A stretch of 64,000 nt of DNA from CAIOYC01 sp965277345 (GTDB taxonomy: Bacteria > Pseudomonadota > Alphaproteobacteria > Caulobacterales > Caulobacteraceae), in the NCBI GenBank assembly GCA_965277345.1, contig CBDICI010000003.1:597864-661863 (forward strand), written 5' to 3'. Below are positions 56,971-64,000 of this stretch, piece by piece. The position numbers were made by a program, and so were the translations under genes. The number at the start of each line of letters is the position of its first letter. Position 1 is the stretch's first letter. The notes under the pieces are model-generated. The model saw only the letters and a program-made list of their open reading frames with translations. It ran no database searches and was not told the origin of the DNA.

Positions 56971-58365
56971 ATGCCCACCTTCGATCCGCGCGAACAGCCG
57001 TCGCGTCTCTCTCCGCTCATGGCCGGCGGCGTCGCCGTCCTGGCCGCCGTCGGGTGCGGCGTCGGCGCCTCGCTCCTCCTCGCCCCGCACGACGCGGGCA
57101 AGGCGCGGCCGGCCGGATTGAGCCCGCAGCAGGCCAAGGCGCTGGAGCATCAGGCCTTCGCCTCGGCCGAGACGCGGGCGGGCCTGCAGGCCCCGGTCTC
57201 CATGCCGGTGAAGGTGCAGTCCGGCGAGACCCTTCAGGCGGCGGTCCAGCGCACCGGCGTCACCGCCGACGAGGCCCGGAGCGTGGTGCAGGTTCTGGCC
57301 CGCGCCGTGGACACCATCCACATCAAGGCGGGTATGGCCTTTCAGGCCGTGGTCGCCGCGCCGCGCGACCATCGCGGCCCGACGCGCCTGATCGGCCTGT
57401 CCATGCGCACCGGCCCGGCCTCGGCGGTCAGCCTGTCGCGGACCTTCGACGGGGCGCTCAAGCTGCGCGAGCTCGAGGAGAAGGTGCGTGACGAGACCAC
57501 CGTCGCCCAGGGCAATATGAGCGGCTCGCTCTACGAGAGCGCGCTGAAGGCGGGCGCGGACAGCCGCATGGTCGCCGAGGCGGTGAAGCTGTTCAGCCAC
57601 AAGATCGACTTCGCCCGTGACATCCACCCCTCCGACTCGTTCAGGCTGGTGTTCGACCGCAAGGTGACCGAGAGCGGCCGGACCATCGAGACCGGGGACC
57701 TGCTCTATGCCGAACTCGGCGCCAAGGGGCAGACCACGCGCTTCTATCGCTTCGACAACAACGGCCACGTCGATTACTTCGACGAGCTCGGCAAGAATAT
57801 CAAAGGCTTCCTGCTGCGGACGCCCCTCGACGGCGCGCGGGTGACGTCGAGCTTCGGGATGCGCCTGCACCCCCTGCTGGGCTATACCCGGATGCACGCG
57901 GGCATCGACTTCGGCGCCCCGACGGGAACGCCGGTGTTCGCCGCCGGCGCGGGTGTGGTGAAGGAGGAGCGCTGGGCCGGCGGCTATGGCCACTGGCTGA
58001 AGATCGAGCACCAGGGCGGCTGGGCCACCGGCTATGGCCACCTGTCGCGCTACGCCTCCGGCCTGCATGTGGGCGAGCACGTGGCCCAGGGCCAGGTGGT
58101 GGCCTATGTGGGCTCCACCGGCATGTCCACCGGTCCCCATCTCCACTACGAGGTGATGAAGGGCGCGGAGAAGCTGAACCCCACCAGCGCCAAGGTGCCG
58201 CAGGGCACGATCCTCGGCGGTCGCGAACTCGTCGCCTTCCGCAGCCAGAAGTCCCACGTGGACAGCCTGATCAACAAGTCCGCCGAGCGCGCCGACGCGC
58301 CGGTACAGGACCTGGCCAGCCTCCAGCTCCGCGGACGCCAAGGCGTGGGCGGCCGCACGCGCTAG
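56971..58365 (+). CDS. M23-family peptidoglycan endopeptidase
   Basis: A 464-residue bitopic protein. A membrane anchor lies at about 16-37 ('LMAGGVAVLAAVGCGVGASLLL'). Residues 75-140 form a LysM/OapA-like module ('VKVQSGETLQAAVQRTGVTADEARSVV'). The LytM domain has zinc ligands His309 and Asp313 in 'MHAGIDFGAPTGTPV', 'GYGHLSRYASGLHVG' and His390/His392 in 'TGPHLHYEV', all intact. This layout matches ShyA/MepM-type endopeptidases that open the wall for growth and division. Confidence 0.92.
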   Translation: MPTFDPREQPSRLSPLMAGGVAVLAAVGCGVGASLLLAPHDAGKARPAGLSPQQAKALEHQAFASAETRAGLQAPVSMPVKVQSGETLQAAVQRTGVTADEARSVVQVLARAVDTIHIKAGMAFQAVVAAPRDHRGPTRLIGLSMRTGPASAVSLSRTFDGALKLRELEEKVRDETTVAQGNMSGSLYESALKAGADSRMVAEAVKLFSHKIDFARDIHPSDSFRLVFDRKVTESGRTIETGDLLYAELGAKGQTTRFYRFDNNGHVDYFDELGKNIKGFLLRTPLDGARVTSSFGMRLHPLLGYTRMHAGIDFGAPTGTPVFAAGAGVVKEERWAGGYGHWLKIEHQGGWATGYGHLSRYASGLHVGEHVAQGQVVAYVGSTGMSTGPHLHYEVMKGAEKLNPTSAKVPQGTILGGRELVAFRSQKSHVDSLINKSAERADAPVQDLASLQLRGRQGVGGRTR

Positions 58366-58378
58366 CCGCCACCGCTTG

Positions 58379-58546
58379 GAGGCTGATTGAAACGCCTGCG
58401 TCCTTCGAGACGCCCCCGATCAAGTCGGGGGCTCCTCAGGATGACGACCAATAGTGAATTCCCACACCATTCGTCATGCTGAGGAGCGAGCTTGCTCGCG
58501 TCTCGAAGCACGCACAGGCGAGCCCCAATTCCAAAACAGGCTTTAG
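58379..58546. repeat. Dispersed intergenic inverted-repeat element, copy B
   Basis: About 168 bp, close to copy A at 39725: GTCCTTCGAGACGC, CTCCTCAGGATGAC, GTCATGCTGAGGAGC, GCGTCTCGAAGCACGC and AAACAGGCT in the same order. An inner hairpin CCCCCGA/TCGGGGG lies at the left. The right end includes the stop of the convergent MerR gene. Confidence 0.8.
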
Positions 58547-59346
58547 CCGCCTTTCGCCCTCAGCGCCTCGCCGGCCTTGCCGACATAGGCAAACAGTTCG
58601 GTGTTCATTGGCAGCTTCGGAGCGGTTGATGGGTCGGTCATGGCCTCGGTCCACATAGCCTTCGCCTTCAGGGTGATCCCCGGATCGCCCCCGGTGAACA
58701 GTTCCTGCAGGGCCTTCCAGCGCCGTGCCATGTTGATGGCTCGGTCAGAGGTGGGATCGATCCCCTGCGCCATCATACTGGTCGCCTCAGCGATAATGGC
58801 GGTCCATTGGTCGCCGATCGCCTGCTGGTCGAACGGCGGGCGTTCCTTGAAGGTCTCGATCTCCTCGGGGGTGAAGTGCTTCTTGGCCAGGGGATCGAAA
58901 ATCTTGTTCCAGGCTTCCTCATTCAACGGTTCGGTCATGGTGGTCTCCTTGGTCAGGGTTGCGAGATCGTCGATGGAGAGGGCCTGACCCTCGGCCAGCC
59001 GCCACCGGGCCGTGCGCACCAGGGCCAGCGCCTGGTCGAGCCGCGCCCGGTCGCCGGCCAAGGCCCGCTCCTGCAGGGCGAGGACGAGATCGAGGCTGAC
59101 CTCGCGACCCGCGAACAGGTCGGCGATCCGCTGAAGCGACAGCCCCAGACGTTTCAGCGCCAGGATCTGGTGCAGCCGCGCGATGGCCTCCGGGCCATAG
59201 ACCCGCCAGCCGCTGGCCAGGCGAAGCGGCTGCACCAGCCCCCGCGCCTCATAGAGCCGAAGCGCCTTCACGCTCACGCCGAGCCGGCGGGCGGTCTCGG
59301 CGGGACTGAGATGTTCGAGCGTTGCGGCCACGGCGGCCCTCCTCAT
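58543..59346 (-). CDS. MerR-family regulator with TipAS-like C-terminal domain
   Basis: A 267-residue regulator. The MerR domain is at 12-80 ('LSPAETARRLGVSVKALRLYEARGLVQPLR', 'RLHQILALKRLGLSLQRIADL'). A linking helix follows. The last 130 residues ('EEAWNKIFDPLAKKHFTPEEIETFKERP', 'QWTAIIAEATSMMAQGIDPTSDRAINMARRW') resemble TipAS-type ligand-binding domains, which sense thiopeptides or other drugs. It probably activates a drug-response gene; the divergent FAD monooxygenase is the nearest candidate. Confidence 0.88.
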   Translation of the reverse strand: MRRAAVAATLEHLSPAETARRLGVSVKALRLYEARGLVQPLRLASGWRVYGPEAIARLHQILALKRLGLSLQRIADLFAGREVSLDLVLALQERALAGDRARLDQALALVRTARWRLAEGQALSIDDLATLTKETTMTEPLNEEAWNKIFDPLAKKHFTPEEIETFKERPPFDQQAIGDQWTAIIAEATSMMAQGIDPTSDRAINMARRWKALQELFTGGDPGITLKAKAMWTEAMTDPSTAPKLPMNTELFAYVGKAGEALRAKGG

Positions 59347-59441
59347 CGACGGACCAGCTTCTAGCGGCCGGCCCCAGGGGACGGGTCAAGGGGCTTTTTT
59401 CGTCGCGAACGCACGCTAGCATCGGGACAGGGAGACCCGTG

Positions 59442-60674
59442 ATGACCGACGCCCGAGCTTCGCTACAAACCCAATGCTGTATCGCCGGCGGCGGTCCGGC
59501 GGGCATGATGCTCGGCTATCTGATGGCGCGGGCGGGGGTGAGGACGCTGGTGCTGGAGAAGCACAAGGACTTCCTGCGCGACTTTCGCGGCGACACCGTC
59601 CACCCCTCCACCCTGCAGGCCATGGTCGATCTCGGCCTGATCGAGGGCTTCCTGCAGCGGCCGCACAGCGAACTGCACCGGATCGGCGCGGAGATCGACG
59701 GCGAAACCCACATCGTCGTCAGTTTCGACCGCCTCCCGGTGGACTGCAGGTTCGTCGCCTTCATGCCGCAGTGGGAATTTCTGAACTTCCTGGCGGAAGA
59801 GGGCCGCAAACTCCCGGCCCTGACCGTGATGATGGAGGCCGAAGCGAGCGAACTGATAGAGGATGGCGGCCGCACCGTCGGTCTGCGCGGCCAACGACCC
59901 GGCGGGCCGTTCGAGGTGCGGGCCGACCTGATCGTCGGGGCCGACGGCCGGAGCTCGATCCTGCGCGACCAGGCCGGATTGAAGGTGCACGACCTCGGTG
60001 CGCCCATGGACGTGTTCTGGTTTCGCCTGTCCCGCGATCTCAAGGACGAGGACCAACTGCTGGCGCGGATCAACAATGGGCGCTTCATCATCACCATCGA
60101 GCGCGGCGACTATTGGCAGTGCGCCTATATCATCCCCAAGGGGGGCGCCGAGGCCGCCCGCGCCGAAGGCATCGCGGCCTTCCGGGCCAAGGTGGCCGAG
60201 GCCGCTCCGTTTCTGGCCTCCAAGACCAGTGAACTCCTGTCCTTCGATGACCTCAAGCTGCTGACGGTGACGGTGGACCGGCTGGAACGGTGGTCGAAAC
60301 CCGGCCTGCTGTTCATCGGCGACGCCGCCCACGCCATGTCGCCCATGGGCGGGGTGGGCGTCAATCTGGCGGTCCAGGACGCCATCGCCGCCGCCAACCT
60401 CCTGGCCGCGCCCATGGCGGCGGGGCAGGCGCTGGACGAACACCGGCTGGATGCGGTGCGCCGCCGCCGGGGTCTCCCGACCCGCATCGTCCAGAGTTTC
60501 CAGGTGCTGGCGCAGGATCGGCTGCTGAAGCCAGGCCTCGGCGACGGGGCGAACGCCCATATCGATACCGGGCCGATCGAACTGGTGGCGCATACGCCGC
60601 TGCTGCAACGGCTGGCGGCGCGGATGATCGGTCTCGGCGTGCGGTTGGAGCGGGTCAGGAGCCCGAAGGCCTGA
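59442..60674 (+). CDS. FAD-dependent monooxygenase (PHBH fold)
   Basis: A 410-residue flavoprotein. 'CCIAGGGPAGMMLGYLMARAG' binds ADP near the N-terminus, 'DLIVGADGRSSILRDQAGL' is the DG motif and 'GLLFIGDAAHAMSPMGGVGVNLAVQDA' the second FAD motif. This is the aromatic-hydroxylase class (p-hydroxybenzoate hydroxylase fold). The substrate is unknown. It diverges from the MerR regulator, so inactivation of a drug or aromatic compound under MerR control is a reasonable guess. Confidence 0.9.
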   Translation: MTDARASLQTQCCIAGGGPAGMMLGYLMARAGVRTLVLEKHKDFLRDFRGDTVHPSTLQAMVDLGLIEGFLQRPHSELHRIGAEIDGETHIVVSFDRLPVDCRFVAFMPQWEFLNFLAEEGRKLPALTVMMEAEASELIEDGGRTVGLRGQRPGGPFEVRADLIVGADGRSSILRDQAGLKVHDLGAPMDVFWFRLSRDLKDEDQLLARINNGRFIITIERGDYWQCAYIIPKGGAEAARAEGIAAFRAKVAEAAPFLASKTSELLSFDDLKLLTVTVDRLERWSKPGLLFIGDAAHAMSPMGGVGVNLAVQDAIAAANLLAAPMAAGQALDEHRLDAVRRRRGLPTRIVQSFQVLAQDRLLKPGLGDGANAHIDTGPIELVAHTPLLQRLAARMIGLGVRLERVRSPKA

Positions 60675-63005
60675 TCACCACCGGGTCTTGAGCTGGTCGG
60701 TGACCACCGTGGTGTCGGAGAGGCCGTAGGGCTGCAGGGTCGGCGGCTTGGGCTCCGGCGTCTGGCCGGCGGGCCAGCCGTCGATCACCTCGGCATATTG
60801 CAGGTTCAGTTCGCCGTGCGGCGTGGTGGGCGTGAAGCGCAGTTCCAGCCCGTCGGCGCCGAGCGCGGACCAGCGCACATAGGTGGGTGTGTTCGCCTTG
60901 GCGAGGATCGCCACCGGTCGGCCCGCCAAGCTGACCTGCTTCGCCGGGGCGGTCGCGGTGAGGGTGAGGCGCACCTCGCGCCCGCCCGCCTGCGGCGCGA
61001 TCCGCACCACCACCGCGTCGCCATCGCGCGAGGAGCCGAACACCGGGCGCTTCTCACCCGCCGGCGGCGCCGGGCTGAGCCAGAACGCATCGTTCAGCGC
61101 GGCGACCGGGTGTCGCGCCGGCCTGCCCTGCCCCGCCGTCAGCACGCCCGCCGACCAGGGATCGAGCCGGTCCAGGCCCGAGGCGCGGAAGCTCTTCCCC
61201 GCCACGCTGTCCTGCAGATAGAAGGCCTGCGCATAGGCGGGCGTCCGCGCGGTCCAGGGCTGTCGGGCGGCGGCCCAGGTCAGCGTCCCCGCGCCGGCCA
61301 GCACCATCGCCAGGGCGGCGATCTGGCCCCCGCGCCCAACCCGGCTCCACCCGTTGAGCAGCGGAAACGCCAGCGGCAGGGCCAGCAGCACGAACACCGC
61401 CAGCAAGGCCGGCGCCATCTCGCCGACGGCGGTGAAGGTCTGGTCGGCGAAGTGGGCGAGGTGCGCCAGACCCAGCACGCCGAGGACGGCGGCGGCGACC
61501 ACGCTGGCCGGCGCCTCGAACCGTCCCATGCCCACGAACGCCGTCGCCGCCATCAGCAGCGCCGCCAGCAGCAGCGGCCAGGCGCTGATCATGGCCATGG
61601 GCGGCGACATGATCTGTAGCGCGAGGTCGAGCAGCGCGAGGATCAGAAAGCAACCCGCCCAGCCGCTCCACCGCGTCTCATTTAGCCCGACCAGCAGCGA
61701 CCATACCCGGCCGCGCTGGACCGGCCCAACCAGAAACAGCCCGGCGCCGACGGCGAGCAGCACGAAACCGATGAACTCCACCGGATACTGGGCCAGGAAG
61801 GCGCGATGGCGGGCAAAGTCGTTCAGGCCGATGAACCGGCCCGCCGCCCACAGCACCACGCCGACCACCACGACGAGCAGCAGGGTTCCGAGCGCACCCC
61901 AGGCCGTGGCGCCGGGACGCAGGCTCCGCTGGCCATCCAGACGCTGGCCCCGCACCACCGAGACCCCGGCGATGAGAATGGACAGGGCGAACAGCACCCA
62001 GCCGCCGAGCACCGCCGGATAGGCGATCACCATCTTGCCGAGCAGATCGGAATAGGCCGCGTCCGGCCCCTTGGCGGGCAGGGTCTCGCCGTCGGCCAGC
62101 GCACGGGTGATGGCCAGCGCCTGGTCGCCCATGTGCTGCACCGCCCCCTGGTCCAGCATCTGCGGGGTGGAGGAGGGGGAGTGGTAGTCGAACTCCAGCC
62201 CGGCGAAGGCGAAGTTGTAGCCGGGGAAGCCGGCGTTGCGTGACACGGTGAAGTCCGTATCGTTGGGCATGTATTTATAGACCTCGCTGGTCAGCGAGTT
62301 GGCGTTGGTGTCCCCCACCGCCTTGCGGAACAGGCTGAGGTGGGGGCCGTCGGCCGGCCCGGTCTGGAACATGTTGACCCGCCCGCCGCCGCCGCGCGAT
62401 TCCAGGTTCACCACCTCGCCGATGTGCTTCAACAGGGGATCGTCGGAGGCGAAGAAGGCGCGGGCGCCGAGCAGGCCCGCCTCCTCCCCGTCGGTGATCA
62501 GGATCGCCACGTCGCGCCGGTGCGGCCCCTGCGCCTTCAGCGCGCGCACGGTCTCCAGGATGGAGACCACCCCCGCCGCGTCGTCGGCGGCGCCGGGGGA
62601 GCCCGGCACACTGTCGGAATGGGCCATGAGCAGGACCGCCGGAAGCGAGGGGTCGGTCCCCTTCAGCACGCCGACCAGATTCTCCACCCGACCGCCGACC
62701 ACCAGCGCGCCCTTGAACCAGCGCGGCGTCTCCACCGCCACCCCCTCGGCGATGCGCGGCGCAAGGCCCAAAAACTGCATCCGCTGCAACAGGTAGCTGC
62801 GCACCAGCCCCGCCTCGGCCGAGCCGATCGGATGCGGCTTGGCGGCCATGGCGCGATCATCGACCATGGCGCGGGCCGCGGAGAACGCGGCTTCCGGCGC
62901 CTCCGCGCCCCGCGGCGTCGGCGTCTGCGCGGCGAACCAGGCCAGGATCGCCGCCAGCGCCAGCACCACAACCAGCGCCGGGGCGCGCAGATCGCCAAAC
63001 TTCAT
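60675..63005 (-). CDS. M28-family metallopeptidase with C-terminal membrane domain
   Basis: A 776-residue protein starting at ATG 63005. An N-terminal anchor (about 8-27) is followed by an M28 aminopeptidase domain: 'LLMAHSDSVPGSPGAADDAAGVVSILE', 'ITDGEEAGLLGARAFF', 'NLESRGGGGRVNMFQTGP' and 'YHSPSSTPQMLD' hold the two-zinc ligands. The second half has about eight or nine hydrophobic helices and a final soluble beta domain, like the ER/vacuolar Fxna/Pff1-type M28 proteins. The substrate is unknown. It touches the convergent monooxygenase gene with no gap. Confidence 0.9.
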   Translation of the reverse strand: MKFGDLRAPALVVVLALAAILAWFAAQTPTPRGAEAPEAAFSAARAMVDDRAMAAKPHPIGSAEAGLVRSYLLQRMQFLGLAPRIAEGVAVETPRWFKGALVVGGRVENLVGVLKGTDPSLPAVLLMAHSDSVPGSPGAADDAAGVVSILETVRALKAQGPHRRDVAILITDGEEAGLLGARAFFASDDPLLKHIGEVVNLESRGGGGRVNMFQTGPADGPHLSLFRKAVGDTNANSLTSEVYKYMPNDTDFTVSRNAGFPGYNFAFAGLEFDYHSPSSTPQMLDQGAVQHMGDQALAITRALADGETLPAKGPDAAYSDLLGKMVIAYPAVLGGWVLFALSILIAGVSVVRGQRLDGQRSLRPGATAWGALGTLLLVVVVGVVLWAAGRFIGLNDFARHRAFLAQYPVEFIGFVLLAVGAGLFLVGPVQRGRVWSLLVGLNETRWSGWAGCFLILALLDLALQIMSPPMAMISAWPLLLAALLMAATAFVGMGRFEAPASVVAAAVLGVLGLAHLAHFADQTFTAVGEMAPALLAVFVLLALPLAFPLLNGWSRVGRGGQIAALAMVLAGAGTLTWAAARQPWTARTPAYAQAFYLQDSVAGKSFRASGLDRLDPWSAGVLTAGQGRPARHPVAALNDAFWLSPAPPAGEKRPVFGSSRDGDAVVVRIAPQAGGREVRLTLTATAPAKQVSLAGRPVAILAKANTPTYVRWSALGADGLELRFTPTTPHGELNLQYAEVIDGWPAGQTPEPKPPTLQPYGLSDTTVVTDQLKTRW

Positions 63006-63134
63006 AACCGCCACCCTATCATCGTCATTCAGGTCAGGTTCATGGCGTGAGTCCCAAGATGCAACCGTGATTTAGAGCGTAGAGACCAAAACGGCCCTCG
63101 CGCGTTAACCCAGGCGAACCAAGAGGAGGTTCTC

Positions 63135-63503
63135 ATGATGAAGAAGATCCTGACCGGCGCCGCGGCGGCCTTGACCCTCGGCGGCGCTATGCTGGCCACG
63201 GCGACCCCTGCGGCGGCTCAATGGCGCGGCGGCTACGGCGGTTACCATGGCGGTTACCATGGTGGCTATTATGGCGGCTATCACCGCGGTTACGGCGGCG
63301 GGGCTGTGCTTGGAGCGGGCCTGCTTGGCCTCGCGGTCGGCGCTGCGGTCGCCAGCCCCCACTACGGCTACGGTTATGGCTATCCGGCCTATGGCTACAG
63401 CTACCCGGCCTATGGCTATGCCCCCGGCTATTACGGCGGCTGCCACACCGTGTGGCGCTGGGACGGCTATGGCCGTCGCATCCCGGTGGAGCGCTGCTAC
63501 TAA
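63135..63503 (+). CDS. Gly/Tyr-rich secreted protein
   Basis: A 122-residue protein starting at ATG 63135 behind AGAGGAGG. The signal peptide ends 'ATPAAA-QWRGG'. The mature part has 'GGYHGGYHGGYYGGYHRGYGGG', cut short here to its repeat GGYHGGY, a hydrophobic segment ('AVLGAGLLGLAVGAAVA'), then YGYPAYGYS repeats and a cysteine-bearing end 'GGCHTVWRWDGYGRRIPVERCY'. Such proteins are usually envelope-associated with unknown function; the two cysteines probably pair. Confidence 0.82.
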   Translation: MMKKILTGAAAALTLGGAMLATATPAAAQWRGGYGGYHGGYHGGYYGGYHRGYGGGAVLGAGLLGLAVGAAVASPHYGYGYGYPAYGYSYPAYGYAPGYYGGCHTVWRWDGYGRRIPVERCY

Positions 63504-63529
63504 CCGCGTTCCGACAGCCTGACGAAGAG

Positions 63530-63562
63530 CCCCGCGTGGTCCGCCACGCGGGGTTTTCTTTT
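63530..63562 (+). terminator. Rho-independent terminator
   Basis: A 10-bp GC-rich stem CCCCGCGTGG/CCACGCGGGG (63530-63539, 63544-63553) with loop TCCG, followed by TTTTCTTTT. It ends the Gly/Tyr-rich gene. Confidence 0.93.
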
Positions 63563-63583
63563 GTTCGGTCAAGCGACGGGACG

Positions 63584-64000
63584 TCAGTGGAACAGGGCCT
63601 TGGGCAGCATGACGTGCACGCCCTTGTTGCTGTCCACCATCTCGGTGATGTGCAGGTCGCCCGCCACCGAGACCAGCATGTAGGCGTCGTCGCGGTTCAG
63701 GTGCTTCTCCGCCACAAGGAACTCCACCATGTTCTTGACCGCCTTGTGGGTGGCGATGGCCAGGTCGTCGTCGAAGCCCATGGAGATGTATTGGCTGGGC
63801 GTCTCGGCGCGGGGATAGGCCTGGCGGGTCCCCTTGTGCAGGATGAACTCGAAGGTTCCGGTGAGCGAGGTTTCCATCGCGGTGACGTCCACCTCGCCGT
63901 CGCCCTGCCCGGCATGGCCGTCGCCGACCTCGAACAGGGCGCCCGCCGCCCAGACCGGGAAATAGACCGTGCTGCCGGCCACCAGCCACTTGTTGTCCAT
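63584..64000 (-). CDS. Acetamidase/formamidase-family protein (5' end outside window)
   Basis: C-terminal 138 residues; the frame is open to the window edge, and the ATG at 64000 is probably internal because family members are 300-450 residues. 'TVYFPVWAAGALFEVGDGHAGQGDGEVDVTAMETSLTGTFEF' is the diagnostic FmdA_AmdA segment with metal-site Asp and His residues, and 'ISMGFDDDLAIATHKAVKNMVEFL' follows. The enzyme hydrolyses formamide or acetamide to ammonia and the acid. Confidence 0.9.
   Translation of the reverse strand: MDNKWLVAGSTVYFPVWAAGALFEVGDGHAGQGDGEVDVTAMETSLTGTFEFILHKGTRQAYPRAETPSQYISMGFDDDLAIATHKAVKNMVEFLVAEKHLNRDDAYMLVSVAGDLHITEMVDSNKGVHVMLPKALFH

Noticed and set aside
56446..58341. 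Minus-strand frame of 631 codons across the M23 gene
   Set aside because: Only its last 80 codons, from ATG 56688, are a plausible gene; the rest is antisense to a catalytically complete M23 protein.

Overview
The window looks like a high-GC alphaproteobacterial chromosome of the Caulobacterales type (Caulobacter/Phenylobacterium relatives). The main support is a recognisable ChpT histidine phosphotransferase beside cheY/cheR-like genes, together with alphaproteobacterial small families (DUF2093, DUF3553, DUF4170, UbiK, YbjN). No ribosomal RNA gene is present, so the genus is an inference.

Positions 1 to about 27710 are most of a lambda-like prophage whose left end lies outside the window. 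Read on the minus strand from the repressor it runs: Cro-like regulator, two unknown genes, a repeat-rich cytosine-C5 methyltransferase, an inserted plus-strand HicAB toxin-antitoxin module, an adenine-type methyltransferase, an EXK nuclease, a DUF6197-like protein, an SNF2-type helicase, a Dam-type methylase, a replication initiator with iterons inside its gene, and a phage NusG paralogue at the position of lambda Q. The late head genes follow in lambda order: small terminase, large terminase, gpW, an extra gene, portal, protease/scaffold, gpD decoration and gpE capsid. On the plus strand lie the CI-type repressor and a right-hand accessory operon (ParB-like protein, small proteins, a MazG-like protein, a zinc-finger protein, a DUF5131 protein). 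That operon ends in a large serine integrase whose last codons run into the 3' end of a tRNA with CAT anticodon, the likely attachment site.

From 27.7 to 38.8 kb the chromosome holds housekeeping genes: asnB, proC, a YbjN-domain gene, ubiK, ubiA, a desaturase, a methyltransferase, a VOC protein, an NAD(P)-binding reductase, MAPEG, pmbA, an inositol-phosphatase-family gene and DUF4170. From 39.0 to 45.5 kb lies a lipid A/LPS block (msbA-like exporter, DUF374 acyltransferase, waaA, lpxK) with a divergent tyrosine-phosphatase-like gene. From 45.7 to 54 kb come an aminoglycoside-phosphotransferase-fold protein, purD, xseA, a short M23 peptidase, a CheY-like regulator, an exported protein and an LpxL-type acyltransferase. 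From 54.1 to 64 kb come cheR, cheY, chpT, DUF3553, a second M23 peptidase, a MerR regulator, an FAD monooxygenase, an M28 peptidase, a Gly/Tyr-rich secreted protein with a strong terminator, and the 3' part of an acetamidase/formamidase gene.

Intergenic palindromic repeats sit mostly between convergent gene pairs (29.6, 39.8, 45.6 and 58.4 kb), where they probably act as bidirectional terminators. The most informative features are in the prophage: ordered CCGTAAG repeats upstream of the terminase, origin iterons inside the replication gene, paired HicAB operators embedded in divergent promoters, CI operators of the form CTGAC-N5-GTCAG, a methyltransferase with about eleven 'PLxTIT' repeats, and a 31-bp repeat that supplies the end of one gene and the start codon of the next. 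No stretch longer than 300 bases lacks a gene.
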